DNA of 23,700 bases from Bacteroidia bacterium (GCA_009930445.1 RZYD01000010.1:1-23700), one strand, 5' to 3'. Positions 15,146-23,369 are shown, counted from the stretch's first letter. The notes: generated from the letters alone by a model not told the origin. A program made the numbers and translations.

Positions 15146-16780
15146 ATGGCAAAAGAAATCATTTTTAATATCGACGCCCGTAACAAACTAAAAAATGGCG
15201 TTGACGCATTATCCAATGCAGTAAAAGTAACCCTCGGTCCAAAAGGACGAAATGTGGTACTCGAAAAATCCTATGGATCCCCGCAGATAACCAAAGATGG
15301 GGTTACCGTAGCGAAAGAAATTGAACTCGAAGATAAATTCGAAAACCTGGGTGCGCAAATGGTTAAGGATGTAGCATCCAAAACCAACGATATCGCAGGA
15401 GACGGTACCACAACTGCAACCGTATTGGCACAATCCATCGTAACAACCGGAATGAAAAATGTTGCCGCCGGCGCTAACCCCATGGATCTTAAACGGGGTA
15501 TTGATAAAGCCGTAATCGCAGTTATTAAAAGCCTTCACGACCAGAAAAAAGAAATTGGCAATAACAACGACCGCATCAAACAGGTGGCAACCGTTTCCGC
15601 CAATAACGACCCTTTGATCGGAAACCTCATTGCGGAAGCAATGGATAAAGTAAAAAAAGAAGGTGTAATTACCATCGAAGAAGCCAAAGGAATCGAAACC
15701 TACGTTGAAGTTGTAGAAGGAATGCAATTCGACAGAGGTTACATTTCGCCCTACTTCGTAACCGATACCGAAAAAATGGAGGCAGTGTTCGACAATCCAT
15801 TGATTCTGATTTACGACAAAAAGATCGCTGTAATGAAAGATCTGCTTCCTGTTCTGGAGAAAGCAGCCCAGACCGGACGCCCCTTGCTGATTATTGCTGA
15901 AGATGTGGAAAGCGAAGCACTCGCTACTCTGGTAGTGAATAAAATCCGTGGCGCGCTTAAAGTAGCGGCCGTGAAAGCACCCGGCTTCGGCGACCGCAGA
16001 AAAGAAATGCTGGAAGATATTGCGGTTCTTACCGGCGGCGTAGTAATTTCGGAAGAAAAAGGCTATAAGCTCGAAGATGCTGACCTCAGCTTCCTTGGAA
16101 ATGCTGAAAAAATCACCATCGACAAAGAAAACACTACCATTGTCAGCGGCAAAGGCGATAAAGACAGCATCCATGCACGGGTAGGCCAGATCAAAAAACA
16201 GATCGAATCAACAACCTCTGACTATGATCGTGAGAAACTCCAGGAACGTTTGGCAAAACTTGCCGGTGGAGTAGCTGTAATTTATGTGGGGGCAGCCAGT
16301 GAAATGGAAATGAAAGAGAAAAAAGACCGCTTTGATGATGCACTTAACGCCACACGCGCAGCAACCGAAGAGGGAATTATTCCCGGTGGAGGTGTTGCCT
16401 TCATCCGCGCCATCACAGCACTGGAGTCGTTGCATGGAGAAAACGCAGACGAGGATACCGGTATCAACATTATCCGCAAAGCACTTGAATCACCTATGCG
16501 GCAAATTATTTCCAATGCCGGACTGGAAGCTTCCGTGATCGTTCAAAAAGTACGGGAAGGGAAAGATGACTTTGGGTTCAACGCCCGCACTGAAATCTAC
16601 GAAAACCTCTATGAAACCGGCGTTATCGACCCCGTAAAAGTAACCCGTGTAGCACTGGAAAATGCAGCATCCATCGCAGGGATGATTCTGACTACTGAGT
16701 GTGCCATTACGGAAATCAAAGAAGATAACCCAGCCCCAATGAACCCGGGAATGGGTGGCGGAATGCCCGGAATGATGTAA
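15146..16780 (+). CDS. groEL: Chaperonin GroEL
   Basis: A 544-residue protein, the usual GroEL length. The N terminus is MAKEIIFNIDARNKLKNGV. The nucleotide site includes TLGPKGRNVVLEK (29-41), the DGVTVAKEIEL block (51-61) and GDGTTTATVLAQ starting at 85, whose Asp86 matches the metal-binding Asp87 of E. coli. The apical domain is complete, with the AVKAPGFGDRRKEMLEDIAVLTGG segment. The C terminus has the flexible Gly-Met tail (MNPGMGGGMPGMM). The double ring folds proteins with GroES and ATP. It is probably cotranscribed with groES and followed by a strong terminator. No sign of a divergent paralogue. Confidence 0.98.
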   Translation: MAKEIIFNIDARNKLKNGVDALSNAVKVTLGPKGRNVVLEKSYGSPQITKDGVTVAKEIELEDKFENLGAQMVKDVASKTNDIAGDGTTTATVLAQSIVTTGMKNVAAGANPMDLKRGIDKAVIAVIKSLHDQKKEIGNNNDRIKQVATVSANNDPLIGNLIAEAMDKVKKEGVITIEEAKGIETYVEVVEGMQFDRGYISPYFVTDTEKMEAVFDNPLILIYDKKIAVMKDLLPVLEKAAQTGRPLLIIAEDVESEALATLVVNKIRGALKVAAVKAPGFGDRRKEMLEDIAVLTGGVVISEEKGYKLEDADLSFLGNAEKITIDKENTTIVSGKGDKDSIHARVGQIKKQIESTTSDYDREKLQERLAKLAGGVAVIYVGAASEMEMKEKKDRFDDALNATRAATEEGIIPGGGVAFIRAITALESLHGENADEDTGINIIRKALESPMRQIISNAGLEASVIVQKVREGKDDFGFNARTEIYENLYETGVIDPVKVTRVALENAASIAGMILTTECAITEIKEDNPAPMNPGMGGGMPGMM

Positions 16781-16818
16781 AAAAATCAGCAGGAGCAAAT
16801 AAACCTGTTGCAAAATAT

Positions 16819-16859
16819 AACTCTGGCAGGGACCGAAACCCTGTCAGAGTTCATTTTTT
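16819..16859 (+). terminator. Rho-independent terminator after groEL
   Basis: A 13-base stem, AACTCTGGCAGGG (16819-16831) with CCCTGTCAGAGTT (16839-16851), has one G-T wobble and a 7-base loop. CATTTTTT follows. It ends only 12 bases before the next ATG at 16872, so it also sits at the 5' border of the DUF4468 gene. Confidence 0.85.
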
Positions 16860-16871
16860 AAAGCTTTTCCT

Positions 16872-17402
16872 ATGAAACAGTTCGCATTTTTTCTTTTTAC
16901 CCTGTGGTGGTGCACGACAATGGCTTATGCACAAGTACCGGTGAACGAAAAAACAAAAGCCTTTCAATATCAGGAGGTAGTTCATGAAGAAGGTACTCAG
17001 GCCGATTTCTTTATTCGTGCCATCAATTGGGTGAACAATACCTACAAAAACAGCGCAGAGGTAACACAAGTCCGCGATCCACATACAGGAATCATTGAAG
17101 GAAATCACCGTTTCCGGCTCCAAAACAGCAATGCGGAAGGAATAATAACCGAGGGAGAGATGATTCTGTACACATTCTCCCTGCAATTTAAAGAGGGACG
17201 TTACCGGTACACCTTTGGCGATTTTGTAGTTAAGAAAACCTCCCGGTTTCCACTCGAGCGATGGGCCGACCCGGAAGATCCCGAATACCGCATCGACCTC
17301 TCCGATGTACTGACACAAGTTAATGAACACATCAGCGGCCTGATTAAAGCCTTAAAAGAAGAAATGAAGCCTCCGGTAGAAGTGATCGAAGAAGACTGGT
17401 AA
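16872..17402 (+). CDS. Secreted DUF4468 domain protein
   Basis: A 176-residue protein with a signal peptide of about 20 residues (cleavage after AYA). The body resembles DUF4468, a Bacteroidota domain with a TBP-like fold: VPVNEKTKAFQYQEVV near the start, ADFFIRAINWVNNTYKN, then the strand-rich TFSLQFKEGRYRYTFGDFVV and a C-terminal helix (DVLTQVNEHISGLIKALKEEM). The molecular role is unknown; location is periplasm or envelope. The gene is alone on the plus strand, 92 bases after groEL and convergent with the VOC gene 20 bases downstream. No promoter is obvious, because the groEL terminator fills most of the upstream space. Confidence 0.8.
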   Translation: MKQFAFFLFTLWWCTTMAYAQVPVNEKTKAFQYQEVVHEEGTQADFFIRAINWVNNTYKNSAEVTQVRDPHTGIIEGNHRFRLQNSNAEGIITEGEMILYTFSLQFKEGRYRYTFGDFVVKKTSRFPLERWADPEDPEYRIDLSDVLTQVNEHISGLIKALKEEMKPPVEVIEEDW

Positions 17403-17422
17403 GGATTTCCAACAAACACTAC

Positions 17423-18484
17423 TCAGTGTTGGCGTTTTATCCCAATAGCTTTCAACATCCAGGTAGGAAGCGCTTTCTCAGGATCGCGTTTTTCCAGGTT
17501 AATATACCATCCCAGCTTCTTCAGGACAGGCACTTTATGTGTTTCCACAAATTCGATTAAAGCCCCGTCAGGATCTTCGATATAGGTAAAATGACCGGCT
17601 GCCTCACCCATATCAAAACTGTCGTTACTGTCGCACACAAAAGGATGGCCCGCTTTTTCGCACCGTTCCTTTAGTGCTTCCATTCCATGAATATCAAAAC
17701 AGACATGAATATACCCGCTGTCGCCCCACCACCGGTTAGCGAAAATTTTCACCGGCGAATAATCAAAAGCCTGAACGAGTTCGATCGCAGAAGTACCAAA
17801 AATGGGACTAAAAGCACCTTTGGGTGTAGCACTGCGGCGAAGTTGCATACGCCGGACGCGATGATCACCCCCGGGTAATGAAGCAAAATCACTAAACACA
17901 CCCGTACGGTCATAAATCACCTCATCATACCCCAGCACCGTGGCATAAAACGAACTCGACTTTTCGATATCACTAACGCCAATAATCAATCCATGGACGC
18001 CACCCAACACTTTATGCGCATCAGAAAACCGAAAGGGATCCTCCTCAATCTGCAATAGGTTGCCAAAGGGGTCACGGGCAAAAAAATGCTTTTTACCTGC
18101 CGGATTATATACTACTTCACTGAGGAGCTCCACCCCCTTTTCTTTCAAGTGCTGAAAAGCCATTGCCACATCGTCGGCTTTATATTTAGCCACAAAAAGG
18201 CCCAAATCCCCCAACAAAAGCTCCTGCTCTGGTTTGCGTTGTACCCGACCCATGGGTTGCCATATTTCCAAACCTCCGCCGCCCCGCATATTCACCGCCA
18301 GAATAGCCCTCCGGGCCTGTGGTTTCCCACCGGTATACGGCAACATCAGTTCAGCAACACCTTCATCATCAAATATCTTAGCATCAAAACCCAACTGGTG
18401 GTTATACCAGGAAAAAGCATTTTGTACATCGGGAATGCCGATTCCAACTTGCTGTATTCCACTAATAATCAATTTCTTATTCAT
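17423..18484 (-). CDS. Two-domain VOC-superfamily protein, possible extradiol-type dioxygenase
   Basis: A 353-residue cytoplasmic protein with two vicinal-oxygen-chelate domains (about 7-150 and 160-316) and a C-terminal tail. Domain 2 keeps His164, Glu235, His260 and Glu311 at the strand positions that usually bind metal. His164, His260 and Glu311 fit the 2-His-1-carboxylate triad of type I extradiol dioxygenases and 4-hydroxyphenylpyruvate dioxygenase. In domain 1 the matching positions are Gln12 and Gln145, so that half is probably structural. Enzyme class is inference; a glyoxalase-type activity is also possible. I chose the ATG at 18484 (MNKKLIISGIQQVGIG), which leaves a 19-base gap after the SDR gene. 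The upstream ATG at 18520 would overlap it. It is probably cotranscribed with the SDR gene. Confidence 0.8.
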   Translation of the reverse strand: MNKKLIISGIQQVGIGIPDVQNAFSWYNHQLGFDAKIFDDEGVAELMLPYTGGKPQARRAILAVNMRGGGGLEIWQPMGRVQRKPEQELLLGDLGLFVAKYKADDVAMAFQHLKEKGVELLSEVVYNPAGKKHFFARDPFGNLLQIEEDPFRFSDAHKVLGGVHGLIIGVSDIEKSSSFYATVLGYDEVIYDRTGVFSDFASLPGGDHRVRRMQLRRSATPKGAFSPIFGTSAIELVQAFDYSPVKIFANRWWGDSGYIHVCFDIHGMEALKERCEKAGHPFVCDSNDSFDMGEAAGHFTYIEDPDGALIEFVETHKVPVLKKLGWYINLEKRDPEKALPTWMLKAIGIKRQH

Positions 18485-18503
18485 AACTTTCCCAATTACA
18501 TAT

Positions 18504-19331
18504 TTATGTTGGATTAACACGACGAGCCATTGTATAATATAAAGCCGGCAGAAAACGACGAATATGCACTAATAACAACTCTTTCCGTCCCACCAATACT
18601 TCATGCTTGCGGCGTCTGATTGCCCGTTCAATTTTTCTTGCACAGATCTCTGGTGCCATCCCCTGTTTCTGATTGTTATCCATTGCACCATGAGCAGTTC
18701 CATCGGCTGTGAGTGCATTTACAGAAATCTTTGTAGTGATAAAACCAGGATATACCAGCGTGACAAAAATCCGATGCTTTCGTTCTTCCGCATCCAGGCT
18801 TTCAAAAAATCCCTTCAGTGCATGCTTAGAAGCGGAATAGGCCGATCGTAAAGGGAAACCAAATTTTCCAACGATACTGCTTATTGCGGCAATATGCCCA
18901 CCACCGTGTGTCAACATGTGTGGAAGTACCATTTTGGTTAATGTCACCGTTCCAAAAAAGTTCAACTCCATCACTTTCCGATCGATTTCTGTACCTGTAT
19001 CACGAGTTAATGAGCGCTGGCTGATACCTGCATTATTAATTAAAACATTGATGGGACGGTTTAATTTCCCGACCTCTGCCCAGGCCTGTGCAATGCTTTC
19101 CGTTGAAGCCATATCCACAGGGACAACAAAAAAATCAGGCGATTTCCTTTTCTTTCCGTCAGATGGTGCCGAAATTTTTGCACAACGTAAGGCAACAGCT
19201 TGCAATTGTGATTCATTGCGCGACGAAAGTATTACACTCGCACCTAAACGGGCATAATGCTCCGCCAATGCCGCACCAATTCCTGATGAAGCACCTGTAA
19301 TCCATACTGTTGTATTAGCTGAATACACCAT
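18504..19331 (-). CDS. Short-chain dehydrogenase/reductase (SDR)
   Basis: A 275-residue classical SDR. Cofactor motif TGASSGIG (12-19), NNAG (99-102) and the catalytic tetrad Asn124, Ser152, Tyr165 and Lys169 (YSASK) are all present. Arg38 after the second strand (SSRNES) suggests NADP(H). The C-terminal part, KHEVLVGRKELLLVHIRRFLPALYYTMARRV, is basic and hydrophobic, as in DHRS7B-like SDRs, and may touch membrane. The substrate cannot be told from sequence. The ATG at 19331 (MVYSANTTVWITG) is preferred because it places the Rossmann strand right at the start; 19358 would add nine unlikely residues. The gene lies upstream of the VOC gene and divergent from adenine deaminase. Confidence 0.9.
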   Translation of the reverse strand: MVYSANTTVWITGASSGIGAALAEHYARLGASVILSSRNESQLQAVALRCAKISAPSDGKKRKSPDFFVVPVDMASTESIAQAWAEVGKLNRPINVLINNAGISQRSLTRDTGTEIDRKVMELNFFGTVTLTKMVLPHMLTHGGGHIAAISSIVGKFGFPLRSAYSASKHALKGFFESLDAEERKHRIFVTLVYPGFITTKISVNALTADGTAHGAMDNNQKQGMAPEICARKIERAIRRRKHEVLVGRKELLLVHIRRFLPALYYTMARRVNPT

Positions 19332-19355
19332 AAGTTGCCCGATTGGTAAAACAGC

Positions 19356-19363
19356 CAAATTTC
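19356..19363 (-). promoter_or_regulatory. Possible SDR-VOC promoter -7 box
   Basis: On the minus strand GAAATTTG differs from TAnnTTTG at one position, 24 bases before the SDR ATG. No clear -33 TTG is seen. Confidence 0.25.
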
Positions 19364-19474
19364 AGAAAATAATCCGAAGAAAAAAAAACTATTTCCGGTA
19401 AACCCTGGCATCGCCACTATAACCCACGAAAAAAAAGGAACCAACAAAAAAAAATATTTCCATCTGAATCTTAT

Positions 19475-19482
19475 TATCTTTA
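19475..19482 (+). promoter_or_regulatory. Possible adenine deaminase promoter -7 box
   Basis: TATCTTTA matches TAnnTTTG at all but the last base, 35 bases before the adenine deaminase ATG, in an A-rich divergent spacer (19332-19517). No good -33 TTG is seen. Confidence 0.3.
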
Positions 19483-19517
19483 TCGTTTTAAAAAAATAAG
19501 CAAAAAAAGATAGCACA

Positions 19518-21158
19518 ATGCCTATAAAAACCGTTGAAGGTAATATTATCGATATTCATAACCGTCGCATCTTTGGCGGAATTGTTACAATATCAAAGGG
19601 AAGAATCAGCGCAGTGAAAGCCACAGGAAAGGCCTATGACCACTTCCTGCTGCCTGGCTTCATCGATTCGCACATTCACATTGAAAGCACACTTTGCACT
19701 CCGGGAGAATTTGGAAGAGCCATAATTAAACACGGCACAGTGGCGACCGTTTCCGACCCCCACGAAATTGCCAATGTATTAGGTACAGAGGGAATTGAAG
19801 CCATGATAGAACATGCCAAATACAGCCCCGCGAAAATATTCTTTGGCTTGCCCTCGTGCGTTCCGGCCACCCCACTCGAGTCGTCGGGGGCAACGATTGA
19901 CGCAGCGCTGACCGCTTCACTGCTACAACGTCACGATCTGTATTTCCTTTCGGAAATGATGAATTACCCGGGCGTACTCGCGGGCGATCAGGAAGTGATG
20001 GAAAAAATACAGGCCGCAATAACATTAGGCAAACCTGTTGATGGCCATGCACCAGGCCTCGGAGGACAACGGGCAACGGCTTATGCCGCAGCTGGCATCT
20101 CCACCGACCATGAAAGTTTTTGCATCGACAATGCCTGGGATAAAATACAGGCCGGAATGCATATTCAGATCCGGGAAGGGTCTGCAGCAAAAAATTTTCA
20201 TGAACTCATCCCCCTCATGCATTTTGCACCAGAAAAACTCATGTTCTGCTGCGATGATATGCATCCCGACGATCTGATTAAAGGCCATATTAATCTTCTG
20301 GTGAAAAAAAGCATCGATCTCGGGTACGATCTTTTCGATGTTTTACGTGCAGCTTCATTAAATCCGGTTACACATTACCGATTACCCGTAGGGTTACTCA
20401 GAATTGGCGATCCGGCAGATTTTATCATTGTCCAAGACCTGTGTCAATTCCATGTGCTGCAAACTTATATCAATGGTAAACAAGTATTTAAGGAAGGTTT
20501 TTCACCACCCCAAATACCCAAAATCGCTCTTAAAAATCGATTCCAGGCACTGCTTCCACCCCCGGAAGCAATCCGTATTCAGGGGAAAAAGGGCGACCAA
20601 ATCCGGGTGATTGGCGTGAAAGACGGAAGTATTATCACACAGCACCGTAAACGGATAGCAAAAACAGAAGACAACGCATATATGCCTGATACAGCGAGGG
20701 ATCTGCTAAAAATCGTGGTACTCAACCGATATGAAGCGAAACCGCCTGCCGTGGGTTTCGTTCACGGGTTTGGGTTTAAAAGCGGTGCCATAGGTTCTTC
20801 CGTGGCCCACGACAGCCATAATATTATTGCCATCGGCACCAACGATACAGATATTCTTACAGTAATACACGCCATTATTCACCATCAGGGAGGGTTGGCC
20901 TGTGCGCACAACGGAAAAATCGATTCTTTACTTCCCCTTCCCTTTGCAGGCCTTATGTCAGACCTCCCCCTGGAAATAATTGCAGAAAAATTTGATACAA
21001 TCTCCCGACAAGCAAAAAAAATGGGATCGACGCTTACTAACCCATTTATTACCTGCTCATTTATGGCATTGCTTGTAATTCCAGCACTTAAAATAAGTGA
21101 TAAAGGACTTTTTGACAGTGAACATTTTAACTTTATATCCCTTAAAGTAAATGTATGA
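19518..21158 (+). CDS. ade: Adenine deaminase
   Basis: A 546-residue amidohydrolase of the bacterial adenine deaminase type (B. subtilis AdeC is about 577). It converts adenine to hypoxanthine and ammonia in purine salvage. A short beta-sandwich start (EGNIIDIHNRRIFGG) leads to PGFIDSHIHIES with metal ligands His52 and His54. SDPHEIANVLG (79-89), the SEMMNYPGVL segment with Glu146, GHAPGLGG with His177, and TDHES with His198 follow. The C-terminal domain contains FVHGFGFKSGAIGSSVAHDSHNIIAIG, characteristic of AdeC and absent from simple amidohydrolases. The gene is divergent from the SDR gene; arsR follows 138 bases later on the same strand. Nothing is missing from the active site. Confidence 0.94.
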   Translation: MPIKTVEGNIIDIHNRRIFGGIVTISKGRISAVKATGKAYDHFLLPGFIDSHIHIESTLCTPGEFGRAIIKHGTVATVSDPHEIANVLGTEGIEAMIEHAKYSPAKIFFGLPSCVPATPLESSGATIDAALTASLLQRHDLYFLSEMMNYPGVLAGDQEVMEKIQAAITLGKPVDGHAPGLGGQRATAYAAAGISTDHESFCIDNAWDKIQAGMHIQIREGSAAKNFHELIPLMHFAPEKLMFCCDDMHPDDLIKGHINLLVKKSIDLGYDLFDVLRAASLNPVTHYRLPVGLLRIGDPADFIIVQDLCQFHVLQTYINGKQVFKEGFSPPQIPKIALKNRFQALLPPPEAIRIQGKKGDQIRVIGVKDGSIITQHRKRIAKTEDNAYMPDTARDLLKIVVLNRYEAKPPAVGFVHGFGFKSGAIGSSVAHDSHNIIAIGTNDTDILTVIHAIIHHQGGLACAHNGKIDSLLPLPFAGLMSDLPLEIIAEKFDTISRQAKKMGSTLTNPFITCSFMALLVIPALKISDKGLFDSEHFNFISLKVNV

Positions 21159-21203
21159 TACATAAGAGAAACAGGAGATAAGATTTTTCTCAGAAATAAT
21201 GTG

Positions 21204-21211
21204 TATTTTTG
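21204..21211 (+). promoter_or_regulatory. Probable arsR promoter -7 box
   Basis: TATTTTTG matches TAnnTTTG exactly. A TTT at 21184-21186, 17 bases upstream, is a poor -33 candidate. Transcription would start near 21218, leaving a leader of about 80 bases. Confidence 0.45.
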
Positions 21212-21243
21212 CAATACAATAGAAATCACCTGTTTATTTATTG

Positions 21244-21261
21244 ATAAGTTTAGATGCTTAT
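21244..21261. promoter_or_regulatory. Candidate operator upstream of arsR
   Basis: ATAAG (21244-21248) and CTTAT (21257-21261) form an inverted repeat with an 8-base spacer, a layout common for dimeric ArsR proteins. A wider pair, GTTTATTT (21232-21239) and AAATAAAC (21288-21295), flanks it. In such AT-rich DNA these may be chance. Confidence 0.25.
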
Positions 21262-21296
21262 TTTTTAAATGTTATAGTTTACTAAAAAAATAAACA

Positions 21297-21599
21297 ATGA
21301 ATTCATTAACCCTCGACGTCGACAAACTGGAAGCAGCAGCCAGTAAACTGCGTGCTATCGCTCATCCAATGCGCATTGCAATTATTGAACTTTTGCAGGA
21401 TGGCAAAAAAATGAGTGTTACAGAAATTTACCTGAAATTAAAAATCGAACAAGCCGCTGCCTCACATCACCTCAACATCCTTAAAAACAAAGGGGTTCTT
21501 GAATCGCGCCGCGATGGGAAAAAAATTTATTACACGTTGAAAAGTGCGGCTCTAACAGAGATTATTCACTGCATTAATAAATGCAATGCAGAGGAATAG
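21297..21599 (+). CDS. ArsR-family winged-helix regulator
   Basis: A 100-residue protein made almost entirely of one ArsR-type winged helix-turn-helix. Helices begin at AASKLRAIAHPMRIAIIELL (14-33). The recognition region is MSVTEIYLKLKIEQAAASHHLNILKNKGVL (39-68), and the wing is SRRDGKKIYYTL (70-81). The classical metal motif ELCVCDL is absent, so it is not a typical arsenic or cadmium sensor. The only cysteines are in the last helix (HCINKC: Cys92 and Cys96, next to His91), a possible thiol-redox or alpha5 metal site. It probably represses its own promoter, since inverted repeats lie upstream. Its target may also be the adjacent adenine deaminase gene, but the 138-base gap and separate promoter argue for independence. 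Confidence 0.88.
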   Translation: MNSLTLDVDKLEAAASKLRAIAHPMRIAIIELLQDGKKMSVTEIYLKLKIEQAAASHHLNILKNKGVLESRRDGKKIYYTLKSAALTEIIHCINKCNAEE

Positions 21600-21600
21600 C

Positions 21601-21634
21601 GATGGGGTAACCCCATCTGTTATACCGTATTTTT
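21601..21634 (+). terminator. Possible terminator between arsR and the lipoprotein gene
   Basis: GATGGGG (21601-21607) and CCCCATC (21611-21617) form a perfect 7-base stem around TAA, two bases after the arsR stop. The T-rich tail (21629-21634) comes 11 bases late, so termination strength is doubtful. The hairpin sits between two convergent genes. Confidence 0.4.
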
Positions 21635-23291
21635 ATTCAAGCGTCCAGGCCTCCTGAACCTTCCACTTTGAACGGATATCAATAGGTTTTTCAAAGGAAA
21701 AAACTTTTTCCGGCTGCTGATGGAGAAATATCCGTCCGGGGCTCCATTTGCCATTTCTATCCCGGTCATCAATAGCGCTCAGTGTATATTTCCCGGCAAA
21801 AAGGTCCGAAAAAATATACTTCCCTGAAGCAGCAACCGGCATTGATTTTACCATCCGTTCTTTTGCATCCAAAAGATAAAGAATAAAGCATGGGTTTTCA
21901 CCCGGAAGTGTTAGAGAAATTTCCAGATTTCCCAGTTCGTCAGGGTCTATCAGCGTAAAAGGAATCACCAGTGAATCATTGGTATTTCCGTAGATATCGG
22001 TCATAGCCCCGGAGGCAACGAGCAATGAATACGTAGCCCCTTCTTCCAGCCGGTTCTTCAAAAACAGAACCGTGTTCAGCGAATCGCCTGCCTCAAAAAC
22101 CGGTGTAAGTGAATCCGTAGCAGTTTTCAGCAGTGAACGGCTAAAATCGAAAGCAGCCAGCGGGTTTTCAGAATAAAAATTAAAAGTGCTTCCAGGGAGC
22201 AATCGCGTATGGGAAACCAAATTATTTTTAAAATATGTCGCCATTCCTTTTTGGTCAAAATCGTTGGAAGTCAACGTAATCCGAACCGTATCCAGTGCAA
22301 TCGTATCATTCAATACCACTACATTCATCACCTTAACCGTAGTGTCGCGGATCCACCAACGCACAGTATCGGCGGTTGCATTCACTCTCCGGATCGATTT
22401 GGGCAGCGGTACTGAATCGGCCGTAGTAAAACGTGCGGACGGTGTGGGTTGATTAAAAAGAAATTCGACCACATAATTATCAACCAGGCGCGAACCGGAA
22501 AGCTTAACAACCGTATCAGGTTCACGATAAAGCGCCAGCATCAGCTGCGGAACGGTTGAAACCATAACACTGTCGGGCAATGAATCCGGAAGCGCAGGAG
22601 CATACCCCGGAGTAATCGGTTGGTCGCAAAAAGCAATACGCTCGTCAGGCAGGTCAAAATAAAAATTTGCGTTAATATCCTCAAGGGCATAACATTGATA
22701 TTCACCATTTTGTAATTGGTCGAGATAAAAAGCCCCCGTTTTATCGGTAGCGGCAATATAATAAGGAGTGGAAGTAAAAAATGCCGTATCCGAACCGGCC
22801 GGGTATAGCACAACCCAGATCCCCTCCAGCGGTGCAAGGGTTTGCGCATCCACCACACTTCCCCGCACAGAAAGTGAATCAATATAGGTACCCGTAGAGA
22901 ACACATAACGGAACGATGGAACCGCATTTCCTTCATTCAAATCGGCAATGGCATCCCCCAGAAATAGGTTATAGGTAGTTTCTGAACGCAACGTATCCTG
23001 TATTTTTATCCACACCGACTTCCCTTTCAGGAGAACCTCCGGTTTCTTCGTCATAGGCGGAGAAACAATCATTTTTTCATTTACCTCTTTTAGCTGTAGA
23101 AATTCATCAAAGTTCACCTTTATCAGTTTCCGGTCGAAGTTAACCGTTCCGGTCGGCGGTTCTGCGGAGATCAACACTGGAGGATTTTTATCCTGTGGCC
23201 CTCCTGTTGGAGCCATTTCTGAAGCGCAACGTGTGGCCGCAACCATAGTTATCACTACGCATAATCCTACTAACCAATTTCGATAATTCAT
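21633..23291 (-). CDS. Ig-like (SbsA/Big_5) domain lipoprotein
   Basis: A 552-residue envelope protein. A hydrophobic signal ends at VAATRC, giving a probable lipid anchor at Cys22, although Arg at -1 is atypical of a lipobox. The mature start ASEMAPTGGPQDKNPPVLISAEPP is a recurring Bacteroidota family start. A Big_5/SbsA-type Ig-like domain follows (about 35-135), then a carboxypeptidase-regulatory-like beta domain (about 142-215, SVRGSVVDAQTLAPLEGIWV), then long beta-rich repeats. A final beta domain (about 455-552) contains GKYTLSAIDDRDRNGKWSPG. It is probably a periplasmic or outer-membrane surface lipoprotein of unknown role. It is convergent with arsR and divergent from the peptidase gene, and its start codon lies almost at a perfect -7 box. 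Confidence 0.85.
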   Translation of the reverse strand: MNYRNWLVGLCVVITMVAATRCASEMAPTGGPQDKNPPVLISAEPPTGTVNFDRKLIKVNFDEFLQLKEVNEKMIVSPPMTKKPEVLLKGKSVWIKIQDTLRSETTYNLFLGDAIADLNEGNAVPSFRYVFSTGTYIDSLSVRGSVVDAQTLAPLEGIWVVLYPAGSDTAFFTSTPYYIAATDKTGAFYLDQLQNGEYQCYALEDINANFYFDLPDERIAFCDQPITPGYAPALPDSLPDSVMVSTVPQLMLALYREPDTVVKLSGSRLVDNYVVEFLFNQPTPSARFTTADSVPLPKSIRRVNATADTVRWWIRDTTVKVMNVVVLNDTIALDTVRITLTSNDFDQKGMATYFKNNLVSHTRLLPGSTFNFYSENPLAAFDFSRSLLKTATDSLTPVFEAGDSLNTVLFLKNRLEEGATYSLLVASGAMTDIYGNTNDSLVIPFTLIDPDELGNLEISLTLPGENPCFILYLLDAKERMVKSMPVAASGKYIFSDLFAGKYTLSAIDDRDRNGKWSPGRIFLHQQPEKVFSFEKPIDIRSKWKVQEAWTLE

Positions 23292-23296
23292 ACGTG

Positions 23297-23304
23297 CAAA
23301 TATA
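23297..23304 (-). promoter_or_regulatory. -7 box adjoining the lipoprotein start codon
   Basis: On the minus strand TATATTTG (23304-23297) matches TAnnTTTG exactly. The ATG begins at 23291, so a start site about 7 bases downstream of the box falls on the ATG itself. No TTG lies at the normal -33 spacing. Confidence 0.4.
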
Positions 23305-23369
23305 CTTACTCCCGGGCGATAAAAATACGATTTCTCAACAAACAGCAGCTAATGGGGTTTAATATTCAT

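Noticed and set aside
15209..16174. 321-codon open frame on the minus strand opposite groEL
   Set aside because: It lies wholly inside groEL and encodes a Phe/Gly-rich sequence with no recognisable domain, the usual shadow of a biased coding strand.
17409..17437. Inverted repeat between the DUF4468 and VOC genes as a bidirectional terminator
   Set aside because: The stem is only six bases (AACACT/AGTGTT), overlaps the VOC stop codon and lacks a proper T run on either strand.
18485..18520. Upstream ATG for the VOC gene
   Set aside because: It would overlap the SDR stop; the ATG at 18484 gives the expected first strand of the domain.
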